Origin: Ammoniphilus sp. YIM 78166
Lineage (GTDB): Bacteria > Bacillota > Bacilli > Aneurinibacillales > RAOX-1
Length of the DNA stretch: 64,000 nucleotides
Assembly: GCF_004522215.1 (NCBI RefSeq)
Contig: NZ_SDLR01000001.1
Span: 992,001 to 1,056,000 of the forward strand
Direction of reading: 5' to 3'
Positions 34,893 to 43,173 of the stretch are shown here, piece after piece (the stretch's first letter is position 1; each line of letters starts with the position of its first letter). The notes under the pieces are model-generated. The model saw only the letters and a list, made by a program, of their open reading frames with translations, was not told the origin of the DNA and did no database searches. The position numbers were made by a program, and so were the translations under genes.

Positions 34893-35984
34893 TTATTTCC
34901 AACCCACTTGGTTCATGATTTCTGTTGCTTTTTTATTGTTTGTAGCCAAAGCGGAGTAGTCTAGCTCTTGAGCCTTGAAGCTTCCCCAGCCCTTTAGAAG
35001 GTCAGGCAGTTCAGCTTCTGCATTCACAGGGAATTCGAAGTTCTCATTGGCTGCGATCGTTTGAGCTTCTTTGGACGTTAAGAATTCAACAAGCTTAATG
35101 GCATTTTCTTTGTTCTTACTAGACTTAAGAAGACCTGCTCCGCTAATATTCACATGCGTTCCAGTCGTTTCTTGGTTCGGGAAAAACACGCCAATCTGCT
35201 CTGCTACTTTTACTTCTTCTGGATCTTTCGAAACATGCATCAATCCTACATAGTAGGTGTTCGAAATTCCAACATCCCCTTGGCCTGCAACGATGGCTTT
35301 CATCTGATCACGGTCTCCGCCTTCAGGGTCACGGGCCATGTTTCCAACGATTCCTTTGGCCCATTCAGTCGTTTGCTCTTCGCCATTCAATTCAATGAAG
35401 GAAGCCAATAAAGATTGGTTATACGTGCTGCTAGAAGAGCGAACGAGGACTTTCCCTTTCCACGCTTCCGTAGCTAAATCCTCATACGTGGACAATTGTT
35501 CTGGTTTCACACGGTCTTTAGCATACACAATCACCCGGGCGCGGGTGGAGATACCTACCCAAAGATTTTCCGGGTCTTTAAATTGGGCAGGAACCTGGCT
35601 GTTTAATGTCTCAGATTCCATCGGCTGGAACATCTCTTCCGCATTGTTCAAAGCTCCTCCATCAACCGTGATGAAGAGGTCAGCAGGAGAACTGTTGCCT
35701 TCGCGCTTCAAACGTTCTGTCAGCTCATCTGCCTTGCCTTTTACCACATTTACCGTAATACCAGTTTGAGCTTTAAATTCTTCGAATAATTTATCATCGA
35801 CTTCATAATGACGAGCCGTATAGACATTGACTTCCTGAGGTCCTGCAGGAGCTGCATCTGCCTTAGGAGCTTCCTGAGAAGGTTGTGCTGGTTGTGTTTG
35901 AGTTTGACCGGCCCCGCATGCGCTAAGAAGCGAGGTAGCAAGAGCTGCTGTTAGTAGAGTGGACACCCACTTGAATTTTTTCAT
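34893..35984 (-). CDS. Ferric iron ABC transporter substrate-binding lipoprotein
   Basis: 363 residues. A lipoprotein signal peptide with lipobox LLSACGAG is followed by a Thr/Gln/Pro/Ala-rich linker and a FutA/FbpA-type iron-binding domain. That domain has VNVYTARHYEVDDKLFEEF, and a YY pair (NTYYVGL) lies near residue 240; tyrosines ligate Fe(III) in this family. It delivers iron to the permease. ATG 35984 follows GGATGGGGG. Two Fur-box-like repeats lie just upstream, and it has its own terminator. Confidence 0.9.
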   Translation of the reverse strand: MKKFKWVSTLLTAALATSLLSACGAGQTQTQPAQPSQEAPKADAAPAGPQEVNVYTARHYEVDDKLFEEFKAQTGITVNVVKGKADELTERLKREGNSSPADLFITVDGGALNNAEEMFQPMESETLNSQVPAQFKDPENLWVGISTRARVIVYAKDRVKPEQLSTYEDLATEAWKGKVLVRSSSSTYNQSLLASFIELNGEEQTTEWAKGIVGNMARDPEGGDRDQMKAIVAGQGDVGISNTYYVGLMHVSKDPEEVKVAEQIGVFFPNQETTGTHVNISGAGLLKSSKNKENAIKLVEFLTSKEAQTIAANENFEFPVNAEAELPDLLKGWGSFKAQELDYSALATNNKKATEIMNQVGWK

Positions 35985-36012
35985 TTTTCCCCCATCCTTT
36001 TCTATGTATTAA

Positions 36013-36027
36013 TGAGAATCAATCTCG
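36013..36027 (-). promoter_or_regulatory. Fur-box-like repeat 1 upstream of iron-binding protein gene
   Basis: TGAGAATCAATCTCG resembles the 7-1-7 Fur consensus with about four mismatches. Confidence 0.55.
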
Positions 36028-36036
36028 TTGACCATA

Positions 36037-36051
36037 TGATAACATTTATCA
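36037..36051 (-). promoter_or_regulatory. Fur-box-like repeat 2 upstream of iron-binding protein gene
   Basis: TGATAACATTTATCA, a perfect 6-3-6 inverted repeat differing from the Fur consensus at two positions. It is spaced 24 bp from repeat 1. Confidence 0.6.
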
Positions 36052-36137
36052 ATTTCAATGGTCAAGGGTTTTGCTGAAAAAAAGAGAGATTGACAGTCAG
36101 AAGAAACTCCATTAATCTAATATCAAATCAATAATGT

Positions 36138-36166
36138 GGATTGTGACTGGATTGCCAGGCAAGACC
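36138..36166 (+). promoter_or_regulatory. RAT antiterminator element 1 (leader of EIIA/antiterminator operon)
   Basis: The stretch begins GGATTGTGACTGG and ends CAGGCAAGACC. This is the layout of ribonucleic antiterminator sites bound by SacT/LicT/GlcT-type proteins. Its 3' end (AAGACC) is shared with the following terminator stem. Confidence 0.85.
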
Positions 36167-36227
36167 AATTGAGTGAAGGGAAGAAAACGGATGTTTTCGT
36201 CTCTTTAGTTCGATTTGGTCTTTTTTT
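36160..36227 (+). terminator. Leader terminator 1, overlapping RAT 1
   Basis: AAGACCAA pairs with TTGGTCTT just before TTTTTTT. It cannot form when the RAT structure is stabilised by the antiterminator protein. An inner hairpin GAAAAC/GTTTTC lies in the loop. Confidence 0.8.
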
Positions 36228-36284
36228 ATTGGCCAAAGGAAATTCTAAGATTTAAGATGCTCATACTAGCTAGGGGGAAATAGG

Positions 36285-36782
36285 ATGTTTAAAAAACTAT
36301 TCGGGCTGAAAGAAAAAAAGAGAGTAGAGGTGCTAGTCGCACCGCTTTCAGGAAAGGTTATGAACCTCGAAGAGGTACCAGACCCGGTTTTTTCGCAGTT
36401 GATGATGGGGGACGGATTAGCTATTGTACCGACGGAAGGAAAGGTAGTTTCGCCGGTCGATGGAGAGATTGTTCAATTTTTTCCTACTAAACATGCCATC
36501 GGCCTCCTGTCTGATGTTGGCGTGGAGATTCTCATCCACGTGGGACTTGAGACGGTTCACCTAAAGGGCGAAGGGTTTGAAGGGCATGTTGAAGTTGGGG
36601 ATCAAGTCAAGGCTGGCGATTTACTCCTAAGCTTCGACTTAGACTTGATCAAAGAAAAGGCCAAAAGCACGATTACACCTATCGTGATTACCAATGGGGA
36701 TGTGGTCGAAAGTCTTGAAAAAATGATCGATCAAGTCGTGGTTCATGGGAGTCAAACTGTTATGACAATTAAAACCAAATAA
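36285..36782 (+). CDS. PTS glucose-type EIIA component
   Basis: 165 residues of the EIIA-Glc fold. His85 in ILIHVGLETVHL is the phosphorylated residue and His70 the supporting one. It is a free-standing EIIA preceded by a RAT-controlled leader. The sucrose EIIBC at 37847 lacks its own EIIA domain, so this protein is its likely phosphate donor. ATG 36285 follows GGGGGAAATAGG. The antiterminator gene follows 25 bp later. Confidence 0.92.
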   Translation: MFKKLFGLKEKKRVEVLVAPLSGKVMNLEEVPDPVFSQLMMGDGLAIVPTEGKVVSPVDGEIVQFFPTKHAIGLLSDVGVEILIHVGLETVHLKGEGFEGHVEVGDQVKAGDLLLSFDLDLIKEKAKSTITPIVITNGDVVESLEKMIDQVVVHGSQTVMTIKTK

Positions 36783-36807
36783 GCTCAATCTCGACGAAGG
36801 GAAACGT

Positions 36808-37662
36808 ATGGCTTACCGAATTCATAGGATTCTGAATAACAACGTCGTGGTCGTAATCGATGAAGGAAAAGAAAAAATCGTAATGGGTCCTGGCATTGCG
36901 TTTCAAAAGAAAAAGCACGACATCATTGCCAATGGGAAGATTGAAAAGATCTTTGTGATGGAAGAGGAAAGTGAAAAGTTCCAGGAACTGCTGCGTACGC
37001 TTCCAGAAGAACATATTGCTATTGCTGAGGAGATCATCAGCTATGCCGAAGGGGAATTGCGTGCCCCTCTTAGCAATCATATCCATATTGGCCTAACCGA
37101 TCACTTGTCGTTTGCTATTGAACGCTTGCAGCAAGGGTATCAAATCCAAAATCGACTCTTGAGTGAAATTAAAGCTCTCTATAAAAAGGAATATAAAATT
37201 GGCCTTTGGGGAATCGGGCTGATTAAAGAGAAACTGGGTATCGAGATGCCTGATGATGAGGCGGGTCACATTGCCCTTCACATTCATACCGCGAAAATGG
37301 ATACCGTAAGCATGGGCAAGGCATTGCAACAGACGACGCTGATCCAAGACATGATTGAAATCCTCAAAAAAGAATTGCAGGTGGATATCGATGAAGAGGG
37401 GATGTCGTATCAGCGCCTCGTCTCTCATCTGCGCTTTGCCTTGATTCGCATGGAAGAGGAAGAAAACTCACCGCTTATGGATGAGGACATGCTACAGCTC
37501 GTTCGAACCAAGTTTAAGAGAGAGTTTGAATGTGCTGTCAAAATGGCTGACTTTACCCACAGGGAATACCATCTCCAATTTTCAGATTCCGAACTGGCCT
37601 ATATTACCTTGCACATTCAAAGGCTTGGGGAAGCCGGAAGGAAATCGGTAAAAGGAGATTGA
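36808..37662 (+). CDS. BglG-family transcriptional antiterminator (SacT/LicT type)
   Basis: 284 residues. An RNA-binding CAT domain (about 1-55: YRIHRILNNNVVVVIDEG ... VMGPGIAFQKK) is followed by two PTS regulation domains (about 65-170 and 171-280). Conserved histidines include HIHIGLTDHL in PRD1 and FTHREYHLQF in PRD2. It binds RAT sites in nascent leaders and prevents termination when sucrose is being transported. RAT sites lie upstream of its own operon (36138) and of the EIIBC operon (37714), so it probably controls itself and its targets. Confidence 0.93.
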   Translation: MAYRIHRILNNNVVVVIDEGKEKIVMGPGIAFQKKKHDIIANGKIEKIFVMEEESEKFQELLRTLPEEHIAIAEEIISYAEGELRAPLSNHIHIGLTDHLSFAIERLQQGYQIQNRLLSEIKALYKKEYKIGLWGIGLIKEKLGIEMPDDEAGHIALHIHTAKMDTVSMGKALQQTTLIQDMIEILKKELQVDIDEEGMSYQRLVSHLRFALIRMEEEENSPLMDEDMLQLVRTKFKREFECAVKMADFTHREYHLQFSDSELAYITLHIQRLGEAGRKSVKGD

Positions 37663-37687
37663 CAAATCGTAAAGAGTAAACTATTAT
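37659..37687 (+). promoter_or_regulatory. Strong sigma-A promoter of sucrose operon
   Basis: TTGACA at 37659-37664, 17-bp spacer, TATTAT at 37682-37687. The -35 box overlaps the stop codon of the antiterminator gene. Confidence 0.85.
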
Positions 37688-37700
37688 GAAAGCGTATTAA
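37687..37700 (+). promoter_or_regulatory. Possible cre site at the sucrose promoter
   Basis: TGAAAGCGTATTAA matches 12 of 14 cre positions and directly follows the -10 box. Confidence 0.5.
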
Positions 37701-37713
37701 AAGAATATACTGA

Positions 37714-37742
37714 GGATTGTGACTGGTGAAGCAGGCAAGACC
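37714..37742 (+). promoter_or_regulatory. RAT antiterminator element 2 (leader of sucrose operon)
   Basis: Begins GGATTGTGACTGG and ends GCAGGCAAGACC. Its two ends are identical to RAT 1; only the central loop differs (TGAAG against ATTGC). Confidence 0.88.
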
Positions 37743-37812
37743 TAGAAGGTACAAGGGAAGTATAGGACTCTATCCTATACTTGTATTCCTCTGTGCGTTT
37801 TAGGTCTTTTTT
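37737..37812 (+). terminator. Leader terminator 2, overlapping RAT 2
   Basis: AAGACCTA pairs with TAGGTCTT followed by TTTTATTTTT. The inner part contains an AGTATAGGA/TCCTATACT hairpin. Confidence 0.82.
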
Positions 37813-37846
37813 ATTTTTCTAGTCGTAGAAAAAGGGGAGAATGAAC

Positions 37847-39226
37847 ATGAATTATCAAGATATCGCTAAGCAGCTTGTTCCCTTGTTGGGCGGTCGCGAG
37901 AATATCGTAAGTGCGATTCACTGCGCTACTCGTCTTCGTCTAGTTTTGAAGGACACACAGAAAGTAGATCAAAAGGCCATTGAAAGTCTCGAGGGGGTAA
38001 AAGGGGCTTTTTCCAGTTCGGGTCAATATCAAGTGATTTTCGGTACAGGAACGGTGAATAAAGTTCACGATGCACTCGTCCGTGAAACGGGGTTGCAGCA
38101 AGCGGGTGATGATACTCATCAGGAAGCCGTTAAGCAGAATATGAATCCTGTTGCCCGATTTGCGAAGGCCTTGTCTAACATTTTCGTCCCGATTATTCCA
38201 GCCATCGTGGCCAGTGGTTTATTGATGGGGCTGCTGGGTATGATGAAGGCCTTTAGCTGGGTCAGTTCAGATCATGCGGTTTACCGATTACTGGACATGT
38301 TCTCTAGCGCAGCCTTCATCATCTTGCCTATTCTCATAGGGTTTTCCGCGGCTAAGGAGTTCGGCGCCAATCCTTTTCTTGGTGCGGTCATCGGTGGAAT
38401 ATTGACTCACCCTGCCCTCTTGAATCCTTGGACGTTAACGAATGCAACACCAGAATATATGAATCTGTTTGGCTTTGAGTTGGCCCTAATCGGCTATCAG
38501 GGAACGGTTGTCCCGATCTTAATTGCCGTTTACTTTATGAGTAAAGTGGAGAAATCGTTGCGAAAGGTAGTACCAAATTCCGTCGATCTGCTCGTTACAC
38601 CGTTTATTACGGTCATTGTGACTGGATTTTTCACCTTTGTTGTTATCGGTCCGTTCGGTCGATGGGTAGGAGATATGATCTCGCTCACCCTGCAATCTCT
38701 TTACAATGTCGCAGGTCCGGTTGCAGGACTGGTGTTTGGAGGGTTATATTCCACGATTGTCATTACGGGTGTTCATCACAGCTTCCATGCCATAGAAGCA
38801 GGGCTCTTGGCCAGCAAAGAGATTGGTGTGAACTTCTTATTACCGATTTGGTCGATGGCGAATGTGGCGCAGGGCGGAGCGGCCTTGGCGGTTTACCTGA
38901 AAACAAGAAATAAAAAATTAAAAAGCGTTGCACTTCCAGGAGCTTTTTCTGCTTTCCTAGGAATTACTGAACCGGCGATTTTTGGAGTCAATTTAAGATT
39001 GGGCAAGCCCTTTATTGCAGCGGCTATAGGCGGGGGACTCGGTGCGGCCTATGTTGTCATGATGAACGTGGTGGCGAATGCATACGGCTTGACCGGTATT
39101 CCGATGCTGGCCATTGTTGCCCCGTTTGGAATGGAAAAAGTACTACATTACCTCATTGGGTTCGCCATTGCTGTCGGTTCAGCATTTATTGCAACTTATG
39201 TACTGGGCTTTAAGGAGGAAAAATAA
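37847..39226 (+). CDS. sacP: PTS sucrose-specific EIIBC component
   Basis: 459 residues. The EIIB domain has phospho-Cys26 in AIHCATRLRL, followed by an EIIC domain with about ten membrane helices (about 105-455) that includes GITEPAIFGVNLR. It imports sucrose as sucrose-6-phosphate. Downstream fructokinase and GH32 hydrolase support sucrose as substrate. The frame opens at ATG 37841, but AAAGGGGAG spacing favours ATG 37847. The stop overlaps the fructokinase start by one base. EIIA is supplied in trans, probably by the gene at 36285. Confidence 0.93.
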   Translation: MNYQDIAKQLVPLLGGRENIVSAIHCATRLRLVLKDTQKVDQKAIESLEGVKGAFSSSGQYQVIFGTGTVNKVHDALVRETGLQQAGDDTHQEAVKQNMNPVARFAKALSNIFVPIIPAIVASGLLMGLLGMMKAFSWVSSDHAVYRLLDMFSSAAFIILPILIGFSAAKEFGANPFLGAVIGGILTHPALLNPWTLTNATPEYMNLFGFELALIGYQGTVVPILIAVYFMSKVEKSLRKVVPNSVDLLVTPFITVIVTGFFTFVVIGPFGRWVGDMISLTLQSLYNVAGPVAGLVFGGLYSTIVITGVHHSFHAIEAGLLASKEIGVNFLLPIWSMANVAQGGAALAVYLKTRNKKLKSVALPGAFSAFLGITEPAIFGVNLRLGKPFIAAAIGGGLGAAYVVMMNVVANAYGLTGIPMLAIVAPFGMEKVLHYLIGFAIAVGSAFIATYVLGFKEEK

Positions 39227-40173
39227 TGAAAACAGGGGTCATCAGTTTAGGGGAAGCCTTAATTGACTTTATTCCACTAGATCCAACCAATAGCGTCTAC
39301 CAAAAGAGCCCAGGGGGGGCTCCGGCCAATGTGGCCGTGGGTCTGGCCCGCTTAGGGGTGCCGGCTACCTTTCTGGGCAAAGTCGGAGATGATGTGCTCG
39401 GGAGATTTTTGGAAGGAACACTGACCGAATACGGTGTGAATACCGATTTTATGCCATTAACCGATGAAGCGCGTACGGGTGCTGTCTTTGTAACTCTGGC
39501 AGAGAACGGGGAACGCAGCTTTGATTTTTATATCATCCCAAGTGCGGATGCCTTTTTAAATGAACAGGACGTGAAAGAAGAAATATTTGCAAGCCACAAA
39601 ATCCTTCATTTTGGTTCGATCTCGCTCATTCGAGAACCTTCCAGAAGCGCCACGAAGAAGGCTGTGCAGTTGGCCAAAGCTCACGGCATGCTGATCTCCT
39701 ATGATCCAAACCTGCGAATAGGATTGTGGGATTCCGAGCAACAAGCAAAGGAGATAATTGAGTCCATGCTCCCTGAAGCAGACATCCTCAAAATCTCAGA
39801 AGAGGAACTGGAATTTCTTACAGGGGAACAGGCCATTAACAAAGGGGTACAAGCTTTAGAAGCCTACCAGATTCCTCTGGTGTTTGTGACTTTAGGGGAA
39901 AAAGGAAGTATCGTCTATACGCGCCAAGGGGAAGTTCACGTACCGGCTCTCCCCGTCCAAGCGGTGGATACGACAGGGGCAGGAGATGCTTATGTCTCCG
40001 GAGTGCTGTATTGCTTGAATGAATGTGAAGAGCCCTTGAGGAGTTTAACTGTAGAGGAAGCGGAAAAAATCGCCCGTTTTGCCAGTGTATCAGGAGCCTT
40101 AGCGGCATCAACCAAAGGAGCCATGACGGCATTGCCTACTTTAGCTGAAGTAAAAGGTCGTGTTTCGAAATGA
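39226..40173 (+). CDS. scrK: Fructokinase (PfkB/ribokinase family)
   Basis: 315 residues with PfkB signatures GGAPANVAVGLARLG near residue 28 and DTTGAGDAYVSGVL near 247, where the Asp of GAGD is the catalytic base. It phosphorylates the fructose released from sucrose-6-phosphate. It overlaps the EIIBC gene by one base and the hydrolase gene by ATGA, so translation is coupled through the operon. Confidence 0.92.
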   Translation: MKTGVISLGEALIDFIPLDPTNSVYQKSPGGAPANVAVGLARLGVPATFLGKVGDDVLGRFLEGTLTEYGVNTDFMPLTDEARTGAVFVTLAENGERSFDFYIIPSADAFLNEQDVKEEIFASHKILHFGSISLIREPSRSATKKAVQLAKAHGMLISYDPNLRIGLWDSEQQAKEIIESMLPEADILKISEEELEFLTGEQAINKGVQALEAYQIPLVFVTLGEKGSIVYTRQGEVHVPALPVQAVDTTGAGDAYVSGVLYCLNECEEPLRSLTVEEAEKIARFASVSGALAASTKGAMTALPTLAEVKGRVSK

Positions 40174-41621
40174 ATGTAAAAGATCAAGAATTAAGGGAAC
40201 AAGCTACTTTGGAAATCCAAAAGCACAAACTTCAGGTGGAGAGCGACCCGTATCGGTTAACGTACCACCTGATGCCCCCCGTGGGGCTGCTTAATGATCC
40301 TAATGGCTTTATTCATTGGAAGGGAACGTACCATCTATTCTATCAGTGGATGCCGTTTAAAACCGGCCACGGAGCAAAGTTTTGGGGACATTACTCCTCG
40401 CCGGATCTGGTCCATTGGACCCACGAGGGGATCGCTCTTACCCCCAGTGACTGGTTCGATAAAAACGGCTGTTACTCTGGGAGTGCAGTAGATGATAATG
40501 GAACGCTGACTGTTTTCTATACCGGCAACGTGAAGGACGAAAAAAACAACCGTGAAACCTACCAATGCTTGGCCGTTTCAGAGGATGGTCTTGAATTTGA
40601 GAAACAAGGGGTAGTGGCTACTCTACCAAAAGGGTACACCGCTCATTTTCGAGATCCTAAGGTGTGGAAAAAAGGAGAGCACTGGTACATGGTTGTGGGT
40701 GCGCAAAGCCTCCAGTTAGATGGAAAAGCGGTGCTGTTTCGCTCTTCCAACTTAAAGGAATGGGAGCATCTAGGAGCCATCGCTGGGGGAAATACAGATC
40801 GTTTAGGGTACTTTGGCTATATGTGGGAGTGTCCAGATCTGTTTGAACTAAACGGTAAGGACGTTTTGGTGGTATGTCCGCAGGGAATAGAGCCTGAAGG
40901 CATGCTCTACCAAAACGTGTATCAAGCGGGATATTTTGTTGGCCAACTTGATTATGAAAAAGCACGATATACCCACGGCCAGTTTACCGAGCTGGATCGT
41001 GGATTTGAATTCTATGCTCCGCAAACGACACTGGATGCTAAAGGACGTCGGCTTCTTGTGGCGTGGATGGGAGTTCCCGATCAACAAGAGGATCAGCAGC
41101 CGACCATTTCCCATAAGTGGGTCCATACGATGACAATCCCTAGAGAGTTAACCCTCATAGATGGAAAGCTTTATCAGCAACCCATTAAAGAATTGGAGCA
41201 GCTGCGCCAAAATCAAGTGTCATATGAACAAGTATCAATAAATAATGGAGTGCTAGAGCTTGATCAGGTGCGCGGGAAAAGTATCGAGTTAGGGATTCAA
41301 GATCTAAGCTATGGCGACCGTTCCATCGAAATTTCCCTCCGTGGCGAGATCCGCTTCATCTACGATCCCCAAGAAAAGCAAGCCACACTTGAACGCAAAA
41401 GCTATGTGAACGGATTAACCGAGGCAAGACATTGCAGACTGGAGCGATTAACGAGCCTACAGATCTTTCTTGATACTTCTTCTCTTGAGATTTTCGTCAA
41501 TGGGGGAGAGGAAGTTTTTACGTCAAGGATCTTTCCTTATCCAGATAACGAATTAATTACCTTTGCTTCAAAAGGATCCTTTAATTTTCATGTGAACAAA
41601 TGGGATCTCAAATACGACTAA
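40170..41621 (+). CDS. sacA: Sucrose-6-phosphate hydrolase (GH32)
   Basis: 483 residues with the GH32 catalytic set: nucleophile Asp43 in LLNDPNG, stabiliser Asp near 161 in FRDPKVW and acid/base Glu near 220 in WECPDLF. A C-terminal beta-sandwich follows from about 340. It splits sucrose-6-phosphate into glucose-6-phosphate and fructose in the cytosol; no signal peptide is seen. It is the last gene of the operon, which ends at a strong terminator. Confidence 0.93.
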   Translation: MNVKDQELREQATLEIQKHKLQVESDPYRLTYHLMPPVGLLNDPNGFIHWKGTYHLFYQWMPFKTGHGAKFWGHYSSPDLVHWTHEGIALTPSDWFDKNGCYSGSAVDDNGTLTVFYTGNVKDEKNNRETYQCLAVSEDGLEFEKQGVVATLPKGYTAHFRDPKVWKKGEHWYMVVGAQSLQLDGKAVLFRSSNLKEWEHLGAIAGGNTDRLGYFGYMWECPDLFELNGKDVLVVCPQGIEPEGMLYQNVYQAGYFVGQLDYEKARYTHGQFTELDRGFEFYAPQTTLDAKGRRLLVAWMGVPDQQEDQQPTISHKWVHTMTIPRELTLIDGKLYQQPIKELEQLRQNQVSYEQVSINNGVLELDQVRGKSIELGIQDLSYGDRSIEISLRGEIRFIYDPQEKQATLERKSYVNGLTEARHCRLERLTSLQIFLDTSSLEIFVNGGEEVFTSRIFPYPDNELITFASKGSFNFHVNKWDLKYD

Positions 41622-41627
41622 ATGTTG

Positions 41628-41658
41628 AAAAACCACTTCAATGGGAAGTGGTTTTTTT
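41628..41658. terminator. Terminator of sucrose operon
   Basis: AAAAACCACTTC / GAAGTGGTTTTT with a 5-nt loop and T-run; the A-run on the other side suits the convergent gene too. Confidence 0.88.
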
Positions 41659-41671
41659 ATTGTTGAGGAAA

Positions 41672-43147
41672 TTATATGATGGATGGTTCTGTGGATAAGT
41701 TGAGCGCCTGATTTGGACCGGAGAGGGCCTGGAATGCCCAAGTGAGTCCGAATGCCGCTCTCATCCTAGACTTGTTTACCCAAAAGGTCGCCTGCAGCCA
41801 CTTTGCAGTCCAGATATTGCTGGGCATATCATAGGTATAAAGCTTTAATATCTCCCCATCATAGCCAGACTCGGCGATCAAAACCTTGGCCATGTCCACA
41901 TTGGTTCCATTTTTAAAATGATGCTCGCTATAAGACGGCGAGAAGCTGCAAGCAGGCAAGGCATTCACTTGGGTATCCTTAATCATCTTCTCCCGGTCAA
42001 TGACTAGATGAATAGCTGTCCGAAGGCGCTGGTCTTGAATTGGACCTGTCTTTTTCATATTGAAGCTTAAGTAAGAGGCTCCTTGCTCAATCTGAATGAG
42101 CTCTTTATGTGATTTTGGATTCAACGGAACGTTGCCAAGATATAAGTCGTCTGTCTGCAATTTGTCTATCAGTTTGCCGATCTCGTAATTGGGCCAGATC
42201 CAGATCTCAACTTGATCTAAGTGCGGTCTTCCTTCAAAGTAGTTTTCGTGAGCCTCCATAAGGAGTACGGATTCATTATTTTTCACCATCTTAAAAGGAC
42301 CTGTCCCAATTGGCATCTGAGAGTAGGACTGATAGCTGTTAAAGTCACGCGGTAGGATTGAGCATGATGTGTTGCATAGGTAGTTGAGGAATAGAAAGTT
42401 TGTATCTACCAACGTAAACTCTACGATCTATGGGCTTACAGCCAAAATTTTCTTGATGCAAGACTTTAGATGGTCATGAGGGGAGTGATCTAAAAGTCTC
42501 TGAAAGGTAAACACGACGTCCTCAGCATCCAATCGCTTGCCGTGGTGAAACCGAACCCCTTTTCGCAAATAGAAACGCCACTTGGTTTGATCTTCATTGC
42601 TTTCCCAAAAATGAGCCAACTGGGGACCTACTGTCATCGTTTTCTTGTCAAAGAAAACGAGTGTATTAAATAATTGAGCAACCAAGTGGGCTTCTGTTCT
42701 ACGATTTACATAAGTTGGATCTAGGTCTAGAATAGGGCGGTAAAAGGGTAATCTTAATATGTCTTTTTTTTGGTTATCTTGTAGAAATCCTAAATGACCA
42801 TAGAGCCATTCCATAAACTTATATCGAATCAAAGGTATTTCCTGTGAATGGATTAACTTCCAAGCTTCATCCAGTTGCTCTTCCAAAACAAGCAGCTTGG
42901 CTTTTTCTATAACAAACTGGTGAAGGGGATGTAAAAAAACAATCGTAGAAGCATGGCCCCGTCCGCGTCCAGGATGCCATTCGATGAGTTTCTGCTCCAC
43001 AAGCCTTGTTAAGACCAGCTGAGCATTCCTTCTCGTACAATCCAGAATTCCCTGGAGCTCGTCCATTGTTACAGGTATGTTTTCCCCTTCGTTTGCCATG
43101 GGAAACTGACTGCGTAAGGTAATATAGTGCTGTTCAGTTTTAGACAT
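41672..43147 (-). pseudogene. SgrR-like regulator/solute-binding protein gene, interrupted by in-frame TAG and truncated
   Basis: The upstream part (43147 to 42428) encodes an SgrR-type N-terminal helix-turn-helix (about 1-105) and the start of an SBP_bac_5 domain (FYRPILDLDPTYVNRRTEAHLVAQLF). It ends at TAG 42430-42428. Reading continues in the same frame through IVEFTLVDTNF and on to 41672, with family-typical text such as GTGPFKM and YLSFNMKK. Thus a single amber codon, not a frameshift, splits it. The combined length is about 490 residues against roughly 550-600 for the family; the end after AKWLQ does not look like the family. ATG 43147 is favoured over TTG 43159. SgrR proteins respond to sugar-phosphate stress; the sucrose PTS lies adjacent. 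Confidence 0.75.
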
Positions 43148-43173
43148 TTGAACTCCCAATTAATATAACTTTA

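Noticed and set aside
36090..36118. TTGACA-17-TAATCT as promoter of the EIIA operon
   Set aside because: The -35 box is perfect but the -10 box matches at only three positions, so no promoter was listed although one must lie near.
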